A stretch of 48,518 nt of DNA, taken from Oscillospiraceae bacterium (lineage in GTDB: Bacteria; Bacillota; Clostridia; Oscillospirales; Oscillospiraceae). Each line of letters starts with the position of its first letter. Position 1 is the stretch's first letter. Positions 14,224 to 24,137 of the stretch are shown here, one piece after another. The stretch is taken from contig JAAWCD010000044.1 in assembly GCA_022793095.1 (NCBI GenBank), positions 1 through 48,518 of the forward strand. The letters are read 5' to 3'. The notes beneath the pieces were generated by a model. That model was not told the origin of the DNA. It did no database searches and saw only the letters and a program-made list of their open reading frames with translations. Both the position numbers and the translations under genes were made by a program.

Positions 14224-14258
14224 TTAAGGAACCACTGATTTAACCGGTGGTTCCTTAA
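14224..14258. repeat. 35-bp palindrome carrying the IS5-type terminal repeat
   Basis: TTAAGGAACCAC (14224-14235) and GTGGTTCCTTAA (14247-14258) form a perfect 12-bp inverted repeat. The first 18 bases, TTAAGGAACCACTGATTT, are identical to the terminal repeat of the IS remnant at 48379-48396. It starts nine bases after the transporter stop and could also serve as its terminator hairpin. Confidence 0.65.
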
Positions 14259-14361
14259 GCACTAAAAAGCCTCAGGCCATCCGGCCCCTGCCCGGACGCA
14301 CCCGCTCCATGGTGATACAGCGCGGAATGTTCCTAAATCCTTGCATTAGCAGGGAAAGGAC

Positions 14362-14404
14362 AAAAATAAGACCCTGCACGGTCGGTGCAAGGTCTTATTT
14401 TTTT
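14362..14404. terminator. Bidirectional terminator between the transporter and ppdK
   Basis: AAAAATAAGACC pairs with GGTCTTATTTTT; within the loop TGCA...TGCA can pair too. Poly-T follows on both strands, so it serves the convergent transporter and ppdK genes. Confidence 0.85.
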
Positions 14405-14439
14405 ATGGCGCAGGCTGCTTATTGCCCTGCGGCGCGGAT

Positions 14440-17076
14440 TTACTTCTTCCGCGGGTACTTAATCGCCGCGTGGGCGGCCGCCAACCGGGCGATGGGCACC
14501 CGGAAGGGGGAACAGGACACGTAATCCAGTCCGGCCTGATGGAAGAACTCAATGGAGGAGGGGTCGCCGCCGTGTTCGCCGCAAACGCCCAGATGGATGT
14601 CAGGACGGGTGGACCGGCCCAGCTTGGCCGCGTACTCCACCAGGCGGCCCGTGCCCAGAATGTCGAACTTCTCGAAGGGGTCGGACTCATAGATCTTCCG
14701 GTCCAGATAGGTGGGCAGGAACTTGCCGGAGTCGTCCCGGCTCAGACCGTAGCTCATCTGGGTCAGGTCGTTGGTGCCGAAGGAGAAGAACTCAGCCTCC
14801 TGAGCAATCCGGTCGGCGGACACCGCGGCCCGGGGCAGCTCAATCATGGTGCCCACCTTGTAGCGGAGGTTCACGCCGCTCTTGGAAATCACGCTGTCAG
14901 CGGTGGTGGTAATCAGCTTGCGGAGGTAGCGAATCTCAGCGCCGGAGCTGACCAGAGGCACCATGATCTCAGGCACAACCTCCTGGCCGGACTCCTTCAT
15001 CACGTTGATGGCCGCCTCAATGATGGCCTGGGTCTGCATCTCGCCGATCTCGGGATAGCAGATGGGCAGGCGGCAGCCGCGCAGGCCCATCATCGGGTTG
15101 ACCTCGTGAAGCTCATGCACGGTGTGGCGCAGGCTCTCAAAGGTCAGGCCCATGTCCTCCGCCAGCGCCCGGATATCCTCATCCTCGGTGGGCAGGAACT
15201 CATGCAGCGGGGGATCCAGCAGGCGGATGGTCACCGGCTTGCCCAGCATGGCCTTGAAAATGCCCTCAAAGTCGCCCCGCTGCATGGGCAGCAGCTTGGA
15301 CAGAGCCTTCCGGCGCTGCTCCTCAGTCTGGGAGACGATCATCTCCCGGACCGCGGGGATCCGCTCGGGGTCAAAGAACATATGCTCGGTACGGCACAGG
15401 CCGATGCCCTGGGCACCGAACTTCAGCGCGGTGGCCGCGTCCTTGGGATTGTCGGCGTTGGCCCGGACGGTCAGGTCCCGAACCTCGTCGGCCCACTCCA
15501 TCACCGTGGCAAATTCGCCGGCCACCTCGGCCTCCACGGTGGGAATCTTTCCGATATACACATTGCCGGTCACGCCGTCAATGGACATGAAATCGCCTTC
15601 CCGGACCACGTTGCCGGCCACGGTCAGGGTGCCCGCCTTCTCGTCGATGTGCAGGGCGGAGCAGCCCGCCACACAGCAGGTGCCCATGCCCCGGGCCACC
15701 ACGGCGGCGTGGGAGGTGCGGCCGCCCCGGGCGGTCAGAATGCCCTGGGAAACGCTCATGCCCTCAATGTCCTCGGGAGAGGTCTCGGCACGCACCAGCA
15801 GAACGGGGCCGTCCACGGAATGCTCCTTGGCCGCCTCGGCGGTGAAGTACACCGCGCCGCAGGCGGCGCCGGGGGAGGCGGGCAGGCCGGAGGCCACAGG
15901 CTTGGCTGCCTTCAGGGCCTTGCCGTCAAAGCGGGGGTGCAGCAGTGCGTCCAGCTGCTTGGGCTCGATTTTGAGCAGGGCCTCTTCCTTGGTGCACATG
16001 CCCTCGTTGACCAGGGCCACGGCGATTTTCAGGGCCGCCTGGGCGGTCCGCTTGCCGTTGCGGGTCTGGAGCATGTAGAGCTTGCCGTGCTCGATGGTGA
16101 ACTCCATGTCCTGCATGTCGCGGTAGTGATTCTCCAGACGGTTGGCAATGTCCGCGAACTGCTCGTAAACCTCGGGGTTGGTCTCCTTGAGCTGGTCAAT
16201 GGTCTGGGGGGTGCGGATGCCGGCCACCACGTCTTCGCCCTGGGCGTTCATCAGGAACTCGCCGTAGAGCTTGCGCTCGCCGGTGGCGGGGTCGCGGGTG
16301 AAGGCCACGCCGGTGCCGGAGTCGTCGCCCATGTTGCCGAAGACCATGGACTGGACGTTGACAGCGGTGCCCCAGGAATAGGGAATGTCGTTCATGCGGC
16401 GGTACACATTGGCCCGGGGGTTGTCCCAGGAACGGAACACGGCCTTGACAGACTCCATCAGCTGCACCTTGGGGTCAGAGGGGAAGTCTGTGCCCATGCG
16501 CTCTTTATAGTAAGCCTTGAACTGGCCCACCAGCTCTTTCAGGTCCCCGGCGCCCAGCTCGGAATCCAGCTTGACGCCCCGGTCGTCCTTCATGACGGAG
16601 AGGAGCTCCTCAAACTTGTCGCGGGGCAGCTCCATCACCACGTCGGAGAACATTTGAATGAAGCGGCGGTAGGCGTCGTAGACGAAGCGGGGGTTCTTGG
16701 TCTTCTCGGCCATGACCTCGGCCACCTCATCATTGATGCCCAGGTTCAGGATGGTGTCCATCATGCCGGGCATGGAGGCCCGTGCGCCGGAGCGGACGGA
16801 GACCAGCAGGGGGTTGGAGGTGTCGCCCAGCTTCTTGCCGGTGATCTCCTCCAGCTTGGTCAGGTAGGACAGGATCTCTTCCTGAATGTCGGGGGCGATG
16901 GCCCGGCCGTCGTCGTAGTACCGGGTGCAGGCCTCCGTGCTGACGGTGAAGCCCTGGGGCACGGGCATGCCCAGGTTGGTCATCTCCGCCAGGTTGGCGC
17001 CCTTGCCGCCCAGCAGCTCCCGCATGGAGCCGTTGCCCTCGGAAAACAGATACACATATTTTTTTGTGTTTGCCAT
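14440..17076 (-). CDS. ppdK: Pyruvate, phosphate dikinase
   Basis: 878 residues, the normal length. The ATG at 17076 is preceded by AAGGAGGAG; a longer frame to 17112 lacks a site. Domains in order: N-terminal ATP-grasp nucleotide-binding part (KGANLAEMTNLGMPVPQGFT near the start), the swivelling phosphohistidine domain with His456 in GGRTSHAAV (equivalent to His455 of the Clostridium symbiosum enzyme), and the C-terminal PEP/pyruvate barrel with the CGEHGGDP motif. It interconverts ATP + Pi + pyruvate and AMP + PPi + PEP. In anaerobes it works in glycolysis or in PEP formation with pyrophosphate economy. It is a single-gene unit with its own promoter and terminator. Confidence 0.98.
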   Translation of the reverse strand: MANTKKYVYLFSEGNGSMRELLGGKGANLAEMTNLGMPVPQGFTVSTEACTRYYDDGRAIAPDIQEEILSYLTKLEEITGKKLGDTSNPLLVSVRSGARASMPGMMDTILNLGINDEVAEVMAEKTKNPRFVYDAYRRFIQMFSDVVMELPRDKFEELLSVMKDDRGVKLDSELGAGDLKELVGQFKAYYKERMGTDFPSDPKVQLMESVKAVFRSWDNPRANVYRRMNDIPYSWGTAVNVQSMVFGNMGDDSGTGVAFTRDPATGERKLYGEFLMNAQGEDVVAGIRTPQTIDQLKETNPEVYEQFADIANRLENHYRDMQDMEFTIEHGKLYMLQTRNGKRTAQAALKIAVALVNEGMCTKEEALLKIEPKQLDALLHPRFDGKALKAAKPVASGLPASPGAACGAVYFTAEAAKEHSVDGPVLLVRAETSPEDIEGMSVSQGILTARGGRTSHAAVVARGMGTCCVAGCSALHIDEKAGTLTVAGNVVREGDFMSIDGVTGNVYIGKIPTVEAEVAGEFATVMEWADEVRDLTVRANADNPKDAATALKFGAQGIGLCRTEHMFFDPERIPAVREMIVSQTEEQRRKALSKLLPMQRGDFEGIFKAMLGKPVTIRLLDPPLHEFLPTEDEDIRALAEDMGLTFESLRHTVHELHEVNPMMGLRGCRLPICYPEIGEMQTQAIIEAAINVMKESGQEVVPEIMVPLVSSGAEIRYLRKLITTTADSVISKSGVNLRYKVGTMIELPRAAVSADRIAQEAEFFSFGTNDLTQMSYGLSRDDSGKFLPTYLDRKIYESDPFEKFDILGTGRLVEYAAKLGRSTRPDIHLGVCGEHGGDPSSIEFFHQAGLDYVSCSPFRVPIARLAAAHAAIKYPRKK

Positions 17077-17165
17077 GTGTTGCTCCTCCTTATTTGAATC
17101 GTTCTTTCGCATGAACGGGGGTCACAGAATCCGGGTTTCCTCTGTGTGAAACCGTTGCCATTCCT

Positions 17166-17193
17166 ATTATACTTATTTCATAAAAAAATACAA
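17166..17193 (-). promoter_or_regulatory. ppdK promoter
   Basis: On the minus strand TTGTAT (17188-17193), 16 bp, TATAAT (17166-17171), about 90 bp upstream of the ppdK start. The neighbouring stretch 17200-17341 holds a CCGTCAG/CTGACGG inverted repeat (17235-17271) but no gene. Confidence 0.7.
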
Positions 17194-17341
17194 GTCCAAA
17201 TCCGCTGAATTATGCAGGATGAAAGCAGACTGTTCCGTCAGCAAAAATGACGCGTTTTTCGCTTCTGACGGCCTCGTTGGCTGTGGCGAACGCGTCAAAA
17301 AAACGGTTCAGACGGTGGGCCGGGAGATTTTAAACCCGATC

Positions 17342-18730
17342 TCAGGACCCGAACCGGTTCCAGTATCCCACCACGAAGACGGCCAGCACAATGAAGGGCA
17401 GCACCCAGGTGACATAGAAGCGGACGGCCTTGGGGAAGCGGAGGCCGCTGCCGGTATTGGCCTCCTTCAGGAAGTTGTCCCAGCCCCAGCCCTTCCGGGA
17501 CACGCAGAACAGCAGATAGACCAGGGACCCCAGGGGCAGCAGGTTGTCGGAGATGATGAAGTCCTCCAGATCCATGATGACGGAGCCAGGCCCCATGGGC
17601 TGAAGCCCGGACCAGAGGTTGAAGCCCAGCACGCAGGGCATGGAGAGAATCAGAATGGCGGCCAGGTTGATAAGCACCGCCTTTTTCCGGCTCCATCCCC
17701 ATTTATCCATGCCGAAGGTGATGATGTTCTCAAAGACCGCGATGACGGTGGACAGGGCGGCGAAGGTCATGAACACAAAGAACAGCGTCCCCCACAGCTG
17801 GCCCAAGGGCATCTCATTGAAGATGTTGGGCAGGGTGACAAAGATGAGGTTGGGCCCGGAATCGGGGGCCACGCCGAAGGCGAAGCAGGCGGGAAAGATA
17901 ATCAAACCCGCCATCAGCGCCACGAAGGTGTCCAGCACGCCCACCCGGACGGCCTCGCCGGCCAGGGTGTGCTCTTTTCCGATGTAGCTTCCGAAAATAG
18001 CCAGAGCGCCGATGCCCAGGGAGAAGGTGAAGAAGGCCTGTCCCATGGCGGCGAATACCGCGTCGCCCAGGATGATCTTCCCATCCCCGTCATAGACCAG
18101 GTTGTGAAAATCCGGCATGAGGTAGAACCGCAGGCCCTCCGCCGCGCCAGACAGGGTCACGGACCGGACCACCAGCACGGCCATGACGGCCAGCAGGCAG
18201 AGCATCATGACCTTTGTGATCTTCTCCACCCCGTTTTGCAGCCCCAGGGAGCACACACCCATGCTAATCAGCACTACGATAGCCATAAACAGGGCCATCA
18301 GCGCCGGCTTGCCCATCAGTGCGCCGAACTCCCCGCCCACGGCGGCGGCGTCCAGCCCTGCGAAGTCGCCCATGGCCATTTTAACGCAGTACAGCAGCAG
18401 CCACCCGGCCACCACGGTGTAAAACATCATGAGCAAATAGTTGCCGGCAATGCCGAACCAGCTGTAAATGTGCCATTTTGTCCCTTTGGGCTCCAGGGCC
18501 TGGAAGGACAGGGCGATGCTTTTCTGACTGCCCCGGCCCACGGAAAATTCCATCACCATGACCGGAAGGCCCAGAATCACCAAAAACAGCAGATAAACCA
18601 GCACGAAGGCGGCGCCGCCGTACTTGCCTGTAATGTAGGGGAACCTCCACACATTGCCCAGCCCGATGGCGCAGCCTGCCGAAATCAGCAAAAAGCCCAG
18701 CCGGGTGGAAAACTTCTCTCTCTTTTCCAA
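17342..18730 (-). CDS. Sodium-dependent NSS-family transporter (LeuT/MhsT-like)
   Basis: 462 residues from a TTG at 18730, chosen because GAGG lies seven bases upstream and it gives the family-typical start MEKREKFSTRLGFLLISAGC. Further upstream the frame only runs through the dispersed repeat. Eleven or twelve hydrophobic segments are present. The first carries the NSS signature GCAIGLGNVWRFPYI (about 19-33), where the unwound helix binds sodium and the amino group of the substrate. Bacterial members import amino acids or similar amines with sodium. The substrate cannot be read here. It appears to be a single-gene unit. Confidence 0.93.
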   Translation of the reverse strand: MEKREKFSTRLGFLLISAGCAIGLGNVWRFPYITGKYGGAAFVLVYLLFLVILGLPVMVMEFSVGRGSQKSIALSFQALEPKGTKWHIYSWFGIAGNYLLMMFYTVVAGWLLLYCVKMAMGDFAGLDAAAVGGEFGALMGKPALMALFMAIVVLISMGVCSLGLQNGVEKITKVMMLCLLAVMAVLVVRSVTLSGAAEGLRFYLMPDFHNLVYDGDGKIILGDAVFAAMGQAFFTFSLGIGALAIFGSYIGKEHTLAGEAVRVGVLDTFVALMAGLIIFPACFAFGVAPDSGPNLIFVTLPNIFNEMPLGQLWGTLFFVFMTFAALSTVIAVFENIITFGMDKWGWSRKKAVLINLAAILILSMPCVLGFNLWSGLQPMGPGSVIMDLEDFIISDNLLPLGSLVYLLFCVSRKGWGWDNFLKEANTGSGLRFPKAVRFYVTWVLPFIVLAVFVVGYWNRFGS

Positions 18731-18760
18731 ATAGATTTCCTCACTTCCACATATTTTCCT

Positions 18761-18797
18761 CTTCTTTTCTTGAAAGAAAAGGAACGTTAAACTGGTT
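18761..18797. repeat. Dispersed palindromic repeat, single unit (copy 2)
   Basis: CTTCTTTTCTTGAAAGAAAA followed by GGAACGTTAAACTGG, just upstream of the NSS transporter start. Same core as the copies at 8872, 26214, 29043, 38665 and 42176. Confidence 0.75.
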
Positions 18798-18864
18798 CTG
18801 CCGGCAGTCTTTCTGAGCGCGCGGCTCGAAGCGCTTCCGGATGCTTTTTCAGAACATCTGCCAA

Positions 18865-18894
18865 GGGGGATTTCACCAAAAGATGAAATCCCCC
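18865..18894 (-). terminator. Hairpin after the DUF6440-type gene
   Basis: GGGGGATTTCA and TGAAATCCCCC form a perfect 11-bp stem with an eight-base loop, 13 bases after the stop of the small gene at 18908. No strong T run. Confidence 0.6.
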
Positions 18895-18907
18895 GATAAA
18901 TCAAAGC

Positions 18908-19069
18908 TTATTGTGTCACAACCGGCTTTCCCTCTTTATCAAGCAGCGGAGTCAGGCCGCCGCTGTATCCATCCTTGCGAAATACGTAATTGACGCCGGT
19001 TTCTTTGTCAACCCAAATTTCAACCTTATCAAGGACACCTTGACTGTAAACTTTCTCAAAACGCTCCAT
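18908..19069 (-). CDS. 53-residue DUF6440-type protein
   Basis: ATG at 19069 behind GAGGAGAAAG. The product begins MERFEKVYSQGVLDKVEIWV and contains the patterns DKETGVNYVF and GYSGGLTPLLDKEGKPVV, which I recognise as the DUF6440 family of small Firmicutes proteins of unknown role. It is probably a small beta-sheet protein and has no membrane segment. It has its own consensus promoter and a downstream hairpin, so it is transcribed alone. Codon use is slightly more AT-rich than in its neighbours. Confidence 0.8.
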   Translation of the reverse strand: MERFEKVYSQGVLDKVEIWVDKETGVNYVFRKDGYSGGLTPLLDKEGKPVVTQ

Positions 19070-19115
19070 GGTTCTTTCTCCTCAGATTCAGATTTGCCAG
19101 CTTGGCATGAAGAAA

Positions 19116-19144
19116 AGTATACCACTACCACAAGCGGATTTCAA
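19116..19144 (-). promoter_or_regulatory. Promoter of the DUF6440-type gene
   Basis: Minus strand: TTGAAA (19139-19144), 17 bp, TATACT (19116-19121), 47 bp before the start codon. Confidence 0.75.
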
Positions 19145-19211
19145 GCTTTTTCAACGAAGCAACGAGCGGTTTGGCTGCAAAAATGTGTGCTGAAGGGCCT
19201 GATACAGCATC

Positions 19212-20459
19212 TTAATTCAAGAAATCCTTCAATTTCTTGCTTCTGGAGGGGTGGCGCAGCTTCCGCAGGGCCTTGGCTTCAATCTGGCGGATTCGCTCCC
19301 TTGTGACGTTAAACTCCTTCCCGACCTCCTCCAGGGTTCTGGTCCGGCCGTCCTCAATGCCGAAGCGGAGCTTCAGCACCTTTTCTTCCCTGGGGGTCAG
19401 GGTGGAGAGCACGTCCACCAGCTGCTCCTTCAGCAGGGTGAAGGACGCGGCCTCGCTGGGCTCGCTGGCGTCCTCGTCGGGAATAAAGTCTCCCAGGTGG
19501 CTGTCCTCCTCCTCACCGATGGGGGTCTCCAGGCTCACGGGCTCCTGAGCAATCTTCAAAATCTCCCGCACCTTGTCCACGGGCATGTTCATTTCTTCCG
19601 CGGTCTCCTCCGGCGTGGGGTCGTGGCCCAGCTCCTGCAAGAGCTGCCGGTTCACCCGAATCACCTTGTTGATGGTCTCCACCATGTGAACTGGAATCCG
19701 GATGGTGCGGGCCTGGTCGGCGATAGCTCTGGTAATGGCCTGCCGGATCCACCAGGTGGCGTAGGTGGAAAACTTGAATCCCTTCTCATAGTCAAACTTC
19801 TCCACTGCCTTGATGAGGCCCAGATTTCCCTCCTGAATCAGATCCAGGAACAGCATGCCCCGGCCCACGTACCGCTTGGCGATGGACACGACGAGCCGGA
19901 GGTTTGCCTCCGCCAGCCGCTGCTTGGCGTGCTCCCCTTTCTTGACGGCCCGGTTCAGCTCCACCAGAAAATCCGGGTCCAGCCTTGCCAGCTCCTCCGG
20001 CGTCATCTCATCCAGGGTGGCCTTGGCGGCGTTGCCCTTGGACATGGACACCGCCAGCTCGGTCTCCTCCTCCGGCGTCAGCAGGTTGACCTTGCCAATC
20101 TCCTTGAGGTACATCCGCACCGGGTCGTCAATGCCGAAGGAGTCCACCAGGGTGTTGGGGTCCACAATCTCTTCCTCTGGAATCTCCTCAATGACCTCCA
20201 GAGGGGGGTCCACGTCGTCGGGCAGCTCAAGGATAACGTCCTCCCCCACCAGTTCGATGGACAGATTCTCGCAGGAGTCGTAAAACTTGTCCATCTGCTC
20301 GCCGTCCAGCTCGAAGCTGTCCAGCTCCATCAGGTCGTTGGGCGACAGCTTGCCTTTCTTTTTGCCCCGCTCCAACAGCTCCTTGATTTTCTCCTCGCTG
20401 GTCATGGGCGTCTCGTTCTTCTTTTCCACCTTGCCGGAAGTCTTTTTCTTATCGCTCAT
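19212..20459 (-). CDS. rpoD: Primary RNA polymerase sigma factor (SigA/RpoD)
   Basis: 415 residues. An acidic N-terminal region 1.1 (about 1-110) is followed by region 1.2 ([11 protein letters not shown]), region 2 with [20 protein letters not shown] and the -10-melting stretch [14 protein letters not shown], region 3 ([11 protein letters not shown]), and region 4 ([13 protein letters not shown] to [15 protein letters not shown]), which binds the -35 element. It directs transcription of housekeeping genes; the TTGACA/TATAAT promoters seen across this window are its targets. The ATG overlaps the dnaG stop by four bases, the usual dnaG-rpoD order of Firmicutes. Confidence 0.98.
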   Translation of the reverse strand: MSDKKKTSGKVEKKNETPMTSEEKIKELLERGKKKGKLSPNDLMELDSFELDGEQMDKFYDSCENLSIELVGEDVILELPDDVDPPLEVIEEIPEEEIVDPNTLVDSFGIDDPVRMYLKEIGKVNLLTPEEETELAVSMSKGNAAKATLDEMTPEELARLDPDFLVELNRAVKKGEHAKQRLAEANLRLVVSIAKRYVGRGMLFLDLIQEGNLGLIKAVEKFDYEKGFKFSTYATWWIRQAITRAIADQARTIRIPVHMVETINKVIRVNRQLLQELGHDPTPEETAEEMNMPVDKVREILKIAQEPVSLETPIGEEEDSHLGDFIPDEDASEPSEAASFTLLKEQLVDVLSTLTPREEKVLKLRFGIEDGRTRTLEEVGKEFNVTRERIRQIEAKALRKLRHPSRSKKLKDFLN

Positions 20460-22201
20460 TTTCTATCCTCCATAGCCTTTTTCTCTCTGTACGCCAGCAG
20501 GGGGTCCAGCCCATTGGCGTTCGCCCGCTTGACTTGCTCCATTTGTATCTTCCTTATGTAATCGCTCAGCGCCTGTTCCCCGTTGGCCAGGGACTCCGGC
20601 TTTTGGAGAATGGACGCCAAATGACTCATTTCCTCCGGCTCCAGCGCCCCGGCCAAAGCCGCCGCCTGGAGTTCCTTCCCCTCCCGCCACCGCTGAAGCA
20701 GCAGGCCGAAGATTTTGCCCAGCAGCGGAGAGGAAAAGTCCTCCTGCTTCAGCGCCTCCGCCTTCCGCGCCAAGGTGGGGTCCAGCAGCACCAGCCGCAG
20801 CACCCCTTCCTCTGCCAGGGCGGAGGAGACGTTCTCATATTTGAACGCCCGGTTTTTGGGCTGCGACTGGACAGCCGGCGTCAGCTCCCGCCGTTCCTCC
20901 TGCTTCCGCGCCTTCCAGGTCTGGCTTTTCCGGGTCCGCTCCACCTCCTGCATCATGGCGGCAGCGTCAAACCGCGCGGCCTGCGCCGCCTTCCGGCCGT
21001 AGACCTCCCGCTCCACCGGACTGGTCAGCCCGGCCACCAGTCCGGCGGCCTCCTTCAGGTAGGCCACCTTCTGGCTGTCCTCCTCCAGGTTATACTTCTT
21101 CTGCACCTGAAGCAGCCGGTATTCGATGTGGTTCTCCGACTGGGTCAGCAGCCGCTCGAAGGCCTCCGGCCCGTACTTCTTGATAAACTCATCCGGGTCC
21201 TTGGCGCCCTGCACCTGCAAAATCTTCACTTGAAGGCCGGTCTTCTCAAAAATGCGGATGGCCCGCTGAGCCGCATTGACCCCGGCCCCGTCTCCGTCGT
21301 AGGCGATGATGACTTCCTTGGCGTACCGGGAAAGGAGCTGAGCGTGCTCCTGGGTCAGGGAGGTGCCCAGAGAGGCCACCGCGCAGTCAAACCCCGCCTG
21401 ATGGAGGGAGATGGTGTCCATATACCCTTCCGTCAGGATCATCTGTCCCCGCTTGGACTTCTTGGCGATGTTGAGGGCGAACAGGTTGCGGCTCTTGTTG
21501 TACACCGGCGTGTCCGGAGAGTTCAGGTACTTGGGGGTGGAGTCGTCCAGCACCCGGCCGCCGAATCCAATCACATTCCCTCTGATGTCGATAATGGGGA
21601 ACATCACCCGGCCCCGGAACCGGTCATAAATCCGGCCGCTGCTGTTTTTCACAGCCAAACCGCCCTCCAGCAGGTCCCCTTTGGTGTAGCCCCGGGCAGA
21701 CATGGCGGAAATCAGCCCATCCCAGCTGTCCGGGGCGTAGCCCAGCCCGAAGTTGGTCACTGTCCGCCGGGACAGCCCCCGATGGTTCAGATAGTCCACC
21801 CCGGCCCTGGCCTCCGGCTGGGAAAGGTTGGCGTGAAAATACCGGGCGGCCTCCCGGTTGAGCTGAAGCAGCCGCTCCCTCCGTTTGCCGTCTCCGGCGT
21901 TCTGGAGCTCCTCAGGCATTTCCAGGCCCGCCCGCTGAGCCAGCAGCCGCACCGCGTCGGGAAAGGCCAGATTTTCCTGCTCCATGACAAAGGAGATGAC
22001 CCCTCCCCCCTTGCCGCAGCCGAAGCAGTGGTAAATCTGCTTGCTGGCGGAGACGGAAAAGGAGGGGGTTTTTTCGTTGTGAAAGGGGCAGAGACCCCAA
22101 TAGTTGCTCCCCTTTTTGGTGAGCGCGACGTAGCTGGAAACAGTGTCCACAATGTCGTTTCTGGCCACCAGCTCGTCAATAAAACTGTCCGGAATGGGCA
22201 A
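20456..22201 (-). CDS. dnaG: DNA primase
   Basis: 581 residues, start TTG at 22201 ([20 protein letters not shown]), with GGGAG a few bases upstream. The CHC2 zinc finger is at Cys38, His41, Cys59 and Cys62. The TOPRIM catalytic core follows ([14 protein letters not shown] and [15 protein letters not shown]), then a C-terminal helicase-binding region. It makes RNA primers at the replication fork with DnaB. It is first gene of the dnaG-rpoD pair, separated from dgt by a terminator. Confidence 0.97.
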   Translation of the reverse strand: MPIPDSFIDELVARNDIVDTVSSYVALTKKGSNYWGLCPFHNEKTPSFSVSASKQIYHCFGCGKGGGVISFVMEQENLAFPDAVRLLAQRAGLEMPEELQNAGDGKRRERLLQLNREAARYFHANLSQPEARAGVDYLNHRGLSRRTVTNFGLGYAPDSWDGLISAMSARGYTKGDLLEGGLAVKNSSGRIYDRFRGRVMFPIIDIRGNVIGFGGRVLDDSTPKYLNSPDTPVYNKSRNLFALNIAKKSKRGQMILTEGYMDTISLHQAGFDCAVASLGTSLTQEHAQLLSRYAKEVIIAYDGDGAGVNAAQRAIRIFEKTGLQVKILQVQGAKDPDEFIKKYGPEAFERLLTQSENHIEYRLLQVQKKYNLEEDSQKVAYLKEAAGLVAGLTSPVEREVYGRKAAQAARFDAAAMMQEVERTRKSQTWKARKQEERRELTPAVQSQPKNRAFKYENVSSALAEEGVLRLVLLDPTLARKAEALKQEDFSSPLLGKIFGLLLQRWREGKELQAAALAGALEPEEMSHLASILQKPESLANGEQALSDYIRKIQMEQVKRANANGLDPLLAYREKKAMEDRK

Positions 22202-22254
22202 AAGGCTCCCGCTCCCTTCTGTCTATCTTTTCCAAACTTTTCTACCTGCATACG

Positions 22255-22279
22255 AAAAAGGGGGATTCCCCGTCTTTTT
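22255..22279 (-). terminator. Terminator after dgt
   Basis: AAAAAGGGGGATTCCCC followed by GTCTTTTT on the plus strand; on the minus strand the stem is followed by TTTTT. It lies 15 bases after the dgt stop. Confidence 0.65.
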
Positions 22280-22293
22280 CCCAGAAAAGCTTC

Positions 22294-23298
22294 TTATTTG
22301 ACCGTCCAGGCCCGTGGAATGAAGACCTCGCCGAAGAGGGCGACGGCATAGCTGTCGGTCATGCCGGCGACGTAGTCGCACACAGCCCGTTCCACGCCCT
22401 CCCTGTAGCGGATCTCCCGAAAATCGCTGGGCAGCTCGTCCGGGTTGGCCCGGTAGTGCTCGAAGAGGCGGACCAGCATATCCTGGGCCTTGGCCTCCTG
22501 CCCCTTGGCCATGGGGTTGCGGTAAACCGCCTCGAACATGAAGCCTCGCAGCTCCCGCATGGCGGAGCCGATTTTCTCGGTCTGGCAGATGCGGTCCCGG
22601 CCCTGGCTGGCCGCAATCACGTCCAGCGTGAGGGTGTTGATGCGGTCGGAGTGGGAGAAGCCCAGGGTCTGGGACAGGTGAACGGGAATGTCGATGGGAT
22701 AGATGATGCCGCCCCGCATGGCGTCGTCGATATCGTGATTGATGTAAGCAATCTGATCGGCCAGCCGGAGGAGCTGGCCTTCCATCGTTTTGGACCGCTG
22801 GGGGCCGGTGTGGCAGAGGATGCCTTCCCGAACCTCGTTTGTCAGGTTGAGTCCGTCGCCGTCCCGCTCCAGCAGCTCCACCACCCGGAGGGATTGAACG
22901 TTGTGCTCGAAGCCGCCGGGCATGATGTCGTTGAGCGCCCGTTCACCTGCGTGGCCGAAGGGGGTGTGGCCCAGGTCGTGCCCCAGGGCGGCGGCCTCGG
23001 TCAGGTCCTCGTTGAGGCGGAGGGCCCGGGCGATGGTTCTGGCGATGCGGGCCACCTCCAGGGTGTGGGTCATGCGGGTGCGGTAGTGGTCTCCCTCGGG
23101 CTGGAGGAAGACCTGCGTTTTATGCTTGAGGCGGCGGAAGGCCTTGGAATGTACGATGCGGTCGATATCCCGCTGAAAGCAGGTGCGGACGGGACATTCC
23201 GCCTCAAAGCGGTCCCGGCCCAGGGATTTGGCGGAAAGACAGGCGTGAGGGCTCAGGGTCTGACGTTCCATCTGTTCAATACGTGTTCGGATTTCCAT
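22294..23298 (-). CDS. dgt: Deoxyguanosinetriphosphate triphosphohydrolase-like HD enzyme
   Basis: 334 residues. The HD-domain metal site is visible: His78 (RMTHTLEV), His107-Asp108 (GHDLGH) and a following HTPFGHAGE, with the N-terminal substrate-pocket pattern RDIDRIVHSKAFRRLKHKTQ. Such enzymes split dNTPs to deoxynucleoside and triphosphate and help balance dNTP pools. Length matches the short Firmicutes subfamily placed before dnaG. AAAGGCGG lies upstream of the ATG. The order dgt-dnaG-rpoD is a common arrangement in Clostridia. Confidence 0.95.
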   Translation of the reverse strand: MEIRTRIEQMERQTLSPHACLSAKSLGRDRFEAECPVRTCFQRDIDRIVHSKAFRRLKHKTQVFLQPEGDHYRTRMTHTLEVARIARTIARALRLNEDLTEAAALGHDLGHTPFGHAGERALNDIMPGGFEHNVQSLRVVELLERDGDGLNLTNEVREGILCHTGPQRSKTMEGQLLRLADQIAYINHDIDDAMRGGIIYPIDIPVHLSQTLGFSHSDRINTLTLDVIAASQGRDRICQTEKIGSAMRELRGFMFEAVYRNPMAKGQEAKAQDMLVRLFEHYRANPDELPSDFREIRYREGVERAVCDYVAGMTDSYAVALFGEVFIPRAWTVK

Positions 23299-23476
23299 AT
23301 GAACACCGCCTTTGGCGTGGTGGTAGGCTGGAGGACGGTTCCAGCGGCTGAGTGGAGCGCGGGGGATATCTTCTCCCGAAAGGGCGCCGGACCCTCCCCA
23401 ATTAAACCGTTATTTATCTTATACGATTTCCAAAAGCGATTTCCTTCTTTTTTCTCAAAAATTTTTCAAACAAGGC

Positions 23477-24118
23477 CTAATTCACCACGGCCTCTTTCCA
23501 AGGCACATCCTGAAAGGCCTCTCCTTCCTGTTCCGGGGTCACGGTCCCGGCGGACAGGTCCAGCACGTGGGCGCGGAATTCCTCTGCTCGTCCCTCGGGC
23601 AGCAGGGCATGAATCCGCACCTGTTCCCCATATTCCACCTCGCCCAGCACGCCGTCAAAGGCGGAAACCCGCTTTTTCAGCGGCTCGAAGAGGTGATATC
23701 CACAGGGCACCCCCACCTGAATCCACCGCCGGACCACGGAGATCCCCGCCGCGTCCAGCGCGTTCTTGGCGCTCTGGGTGTAGGCCCGCACCAGCCCCCC
23801 GGCCCCCAGCAGAATCCCGCCGAAGTACCGGGTCACCACACAGGCCACATTCTCCACCTGCTCCCGCTGAAACACGTTCAGCATGGGCTGGCCTGCCGTG
23901 CCCTGAGGCTCTCCATCGTCGGAGTACCGCTCCGTCCCGCCGCGGAGGCGGTAGCACCAGCAGTTGTGCCGGGCGTCGTAATACCGCTTCTTCATCTCGT
24001 CAATGCGGGCCCGTGCCTCCTCCTCGCTCTCCACCCGCCACACATGGCCGATGAACCGGGAGCGTTTTTCCACAAGCTCCGTCTCGCTCTCTTGGGTTGG
24101 GATATAGTATTCCGTCAT
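23477..24118 (-). CDS. YigZ / IMPACT-family protein
   Basis: 213 residues from the ATG at 24118 (AAAGGTGGGG upstream). The N-terminal UPF0029/IMPACT domain carries YYDARHNCWCYRL, DDGEPQGTAGQPML and TRYFGGILLGAGGLVRAY; a C-terminal ferredoxin-like domain follows. The bacterial role is uncertain: relatives have been linked to peptidase-like or translation-regulating functions. It is the last gene of a probable hflX-small protein-GNAT-IMPACT operon, with a 19-bp gap to the GNAT gene. Confidence 0.92.
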   Translation of the reverse strand: MTEYYIPTQESETELVEKRSRFIGHVWRVESEEEARARIDEMKKRYYDARHNCWCYRLRGGTERYSDDGEPQGTAGQPMLNVFQREQVENVACVVTRYFGGILLGAGGLVRAYTQSAKNALDAAGISVVRRWIQVGVPCGYHLFEPLKKRVSAFDGVLGEVEYGEQVRIHALLPEGRAEEFRAHVLDLSAGTVTPEQEGEAFQDVPWKEAVVN

Positions 24119-24137
24119 GCTCTGCCCCACCTTTATG

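Noticed and set aside
14422..17097. An 891-codon open frame on the plus strand opposite ppdK, and similar long frames opposite uvrA, uvrB, the ene-reductase, rpoD, dnaG and others
   Set aside because: GC-rich third positions of the true genes remove stops on the other strand. These frames have no ribosome binding sites, no family motifs, and His/Gly/Gln-rich nonsense composition.
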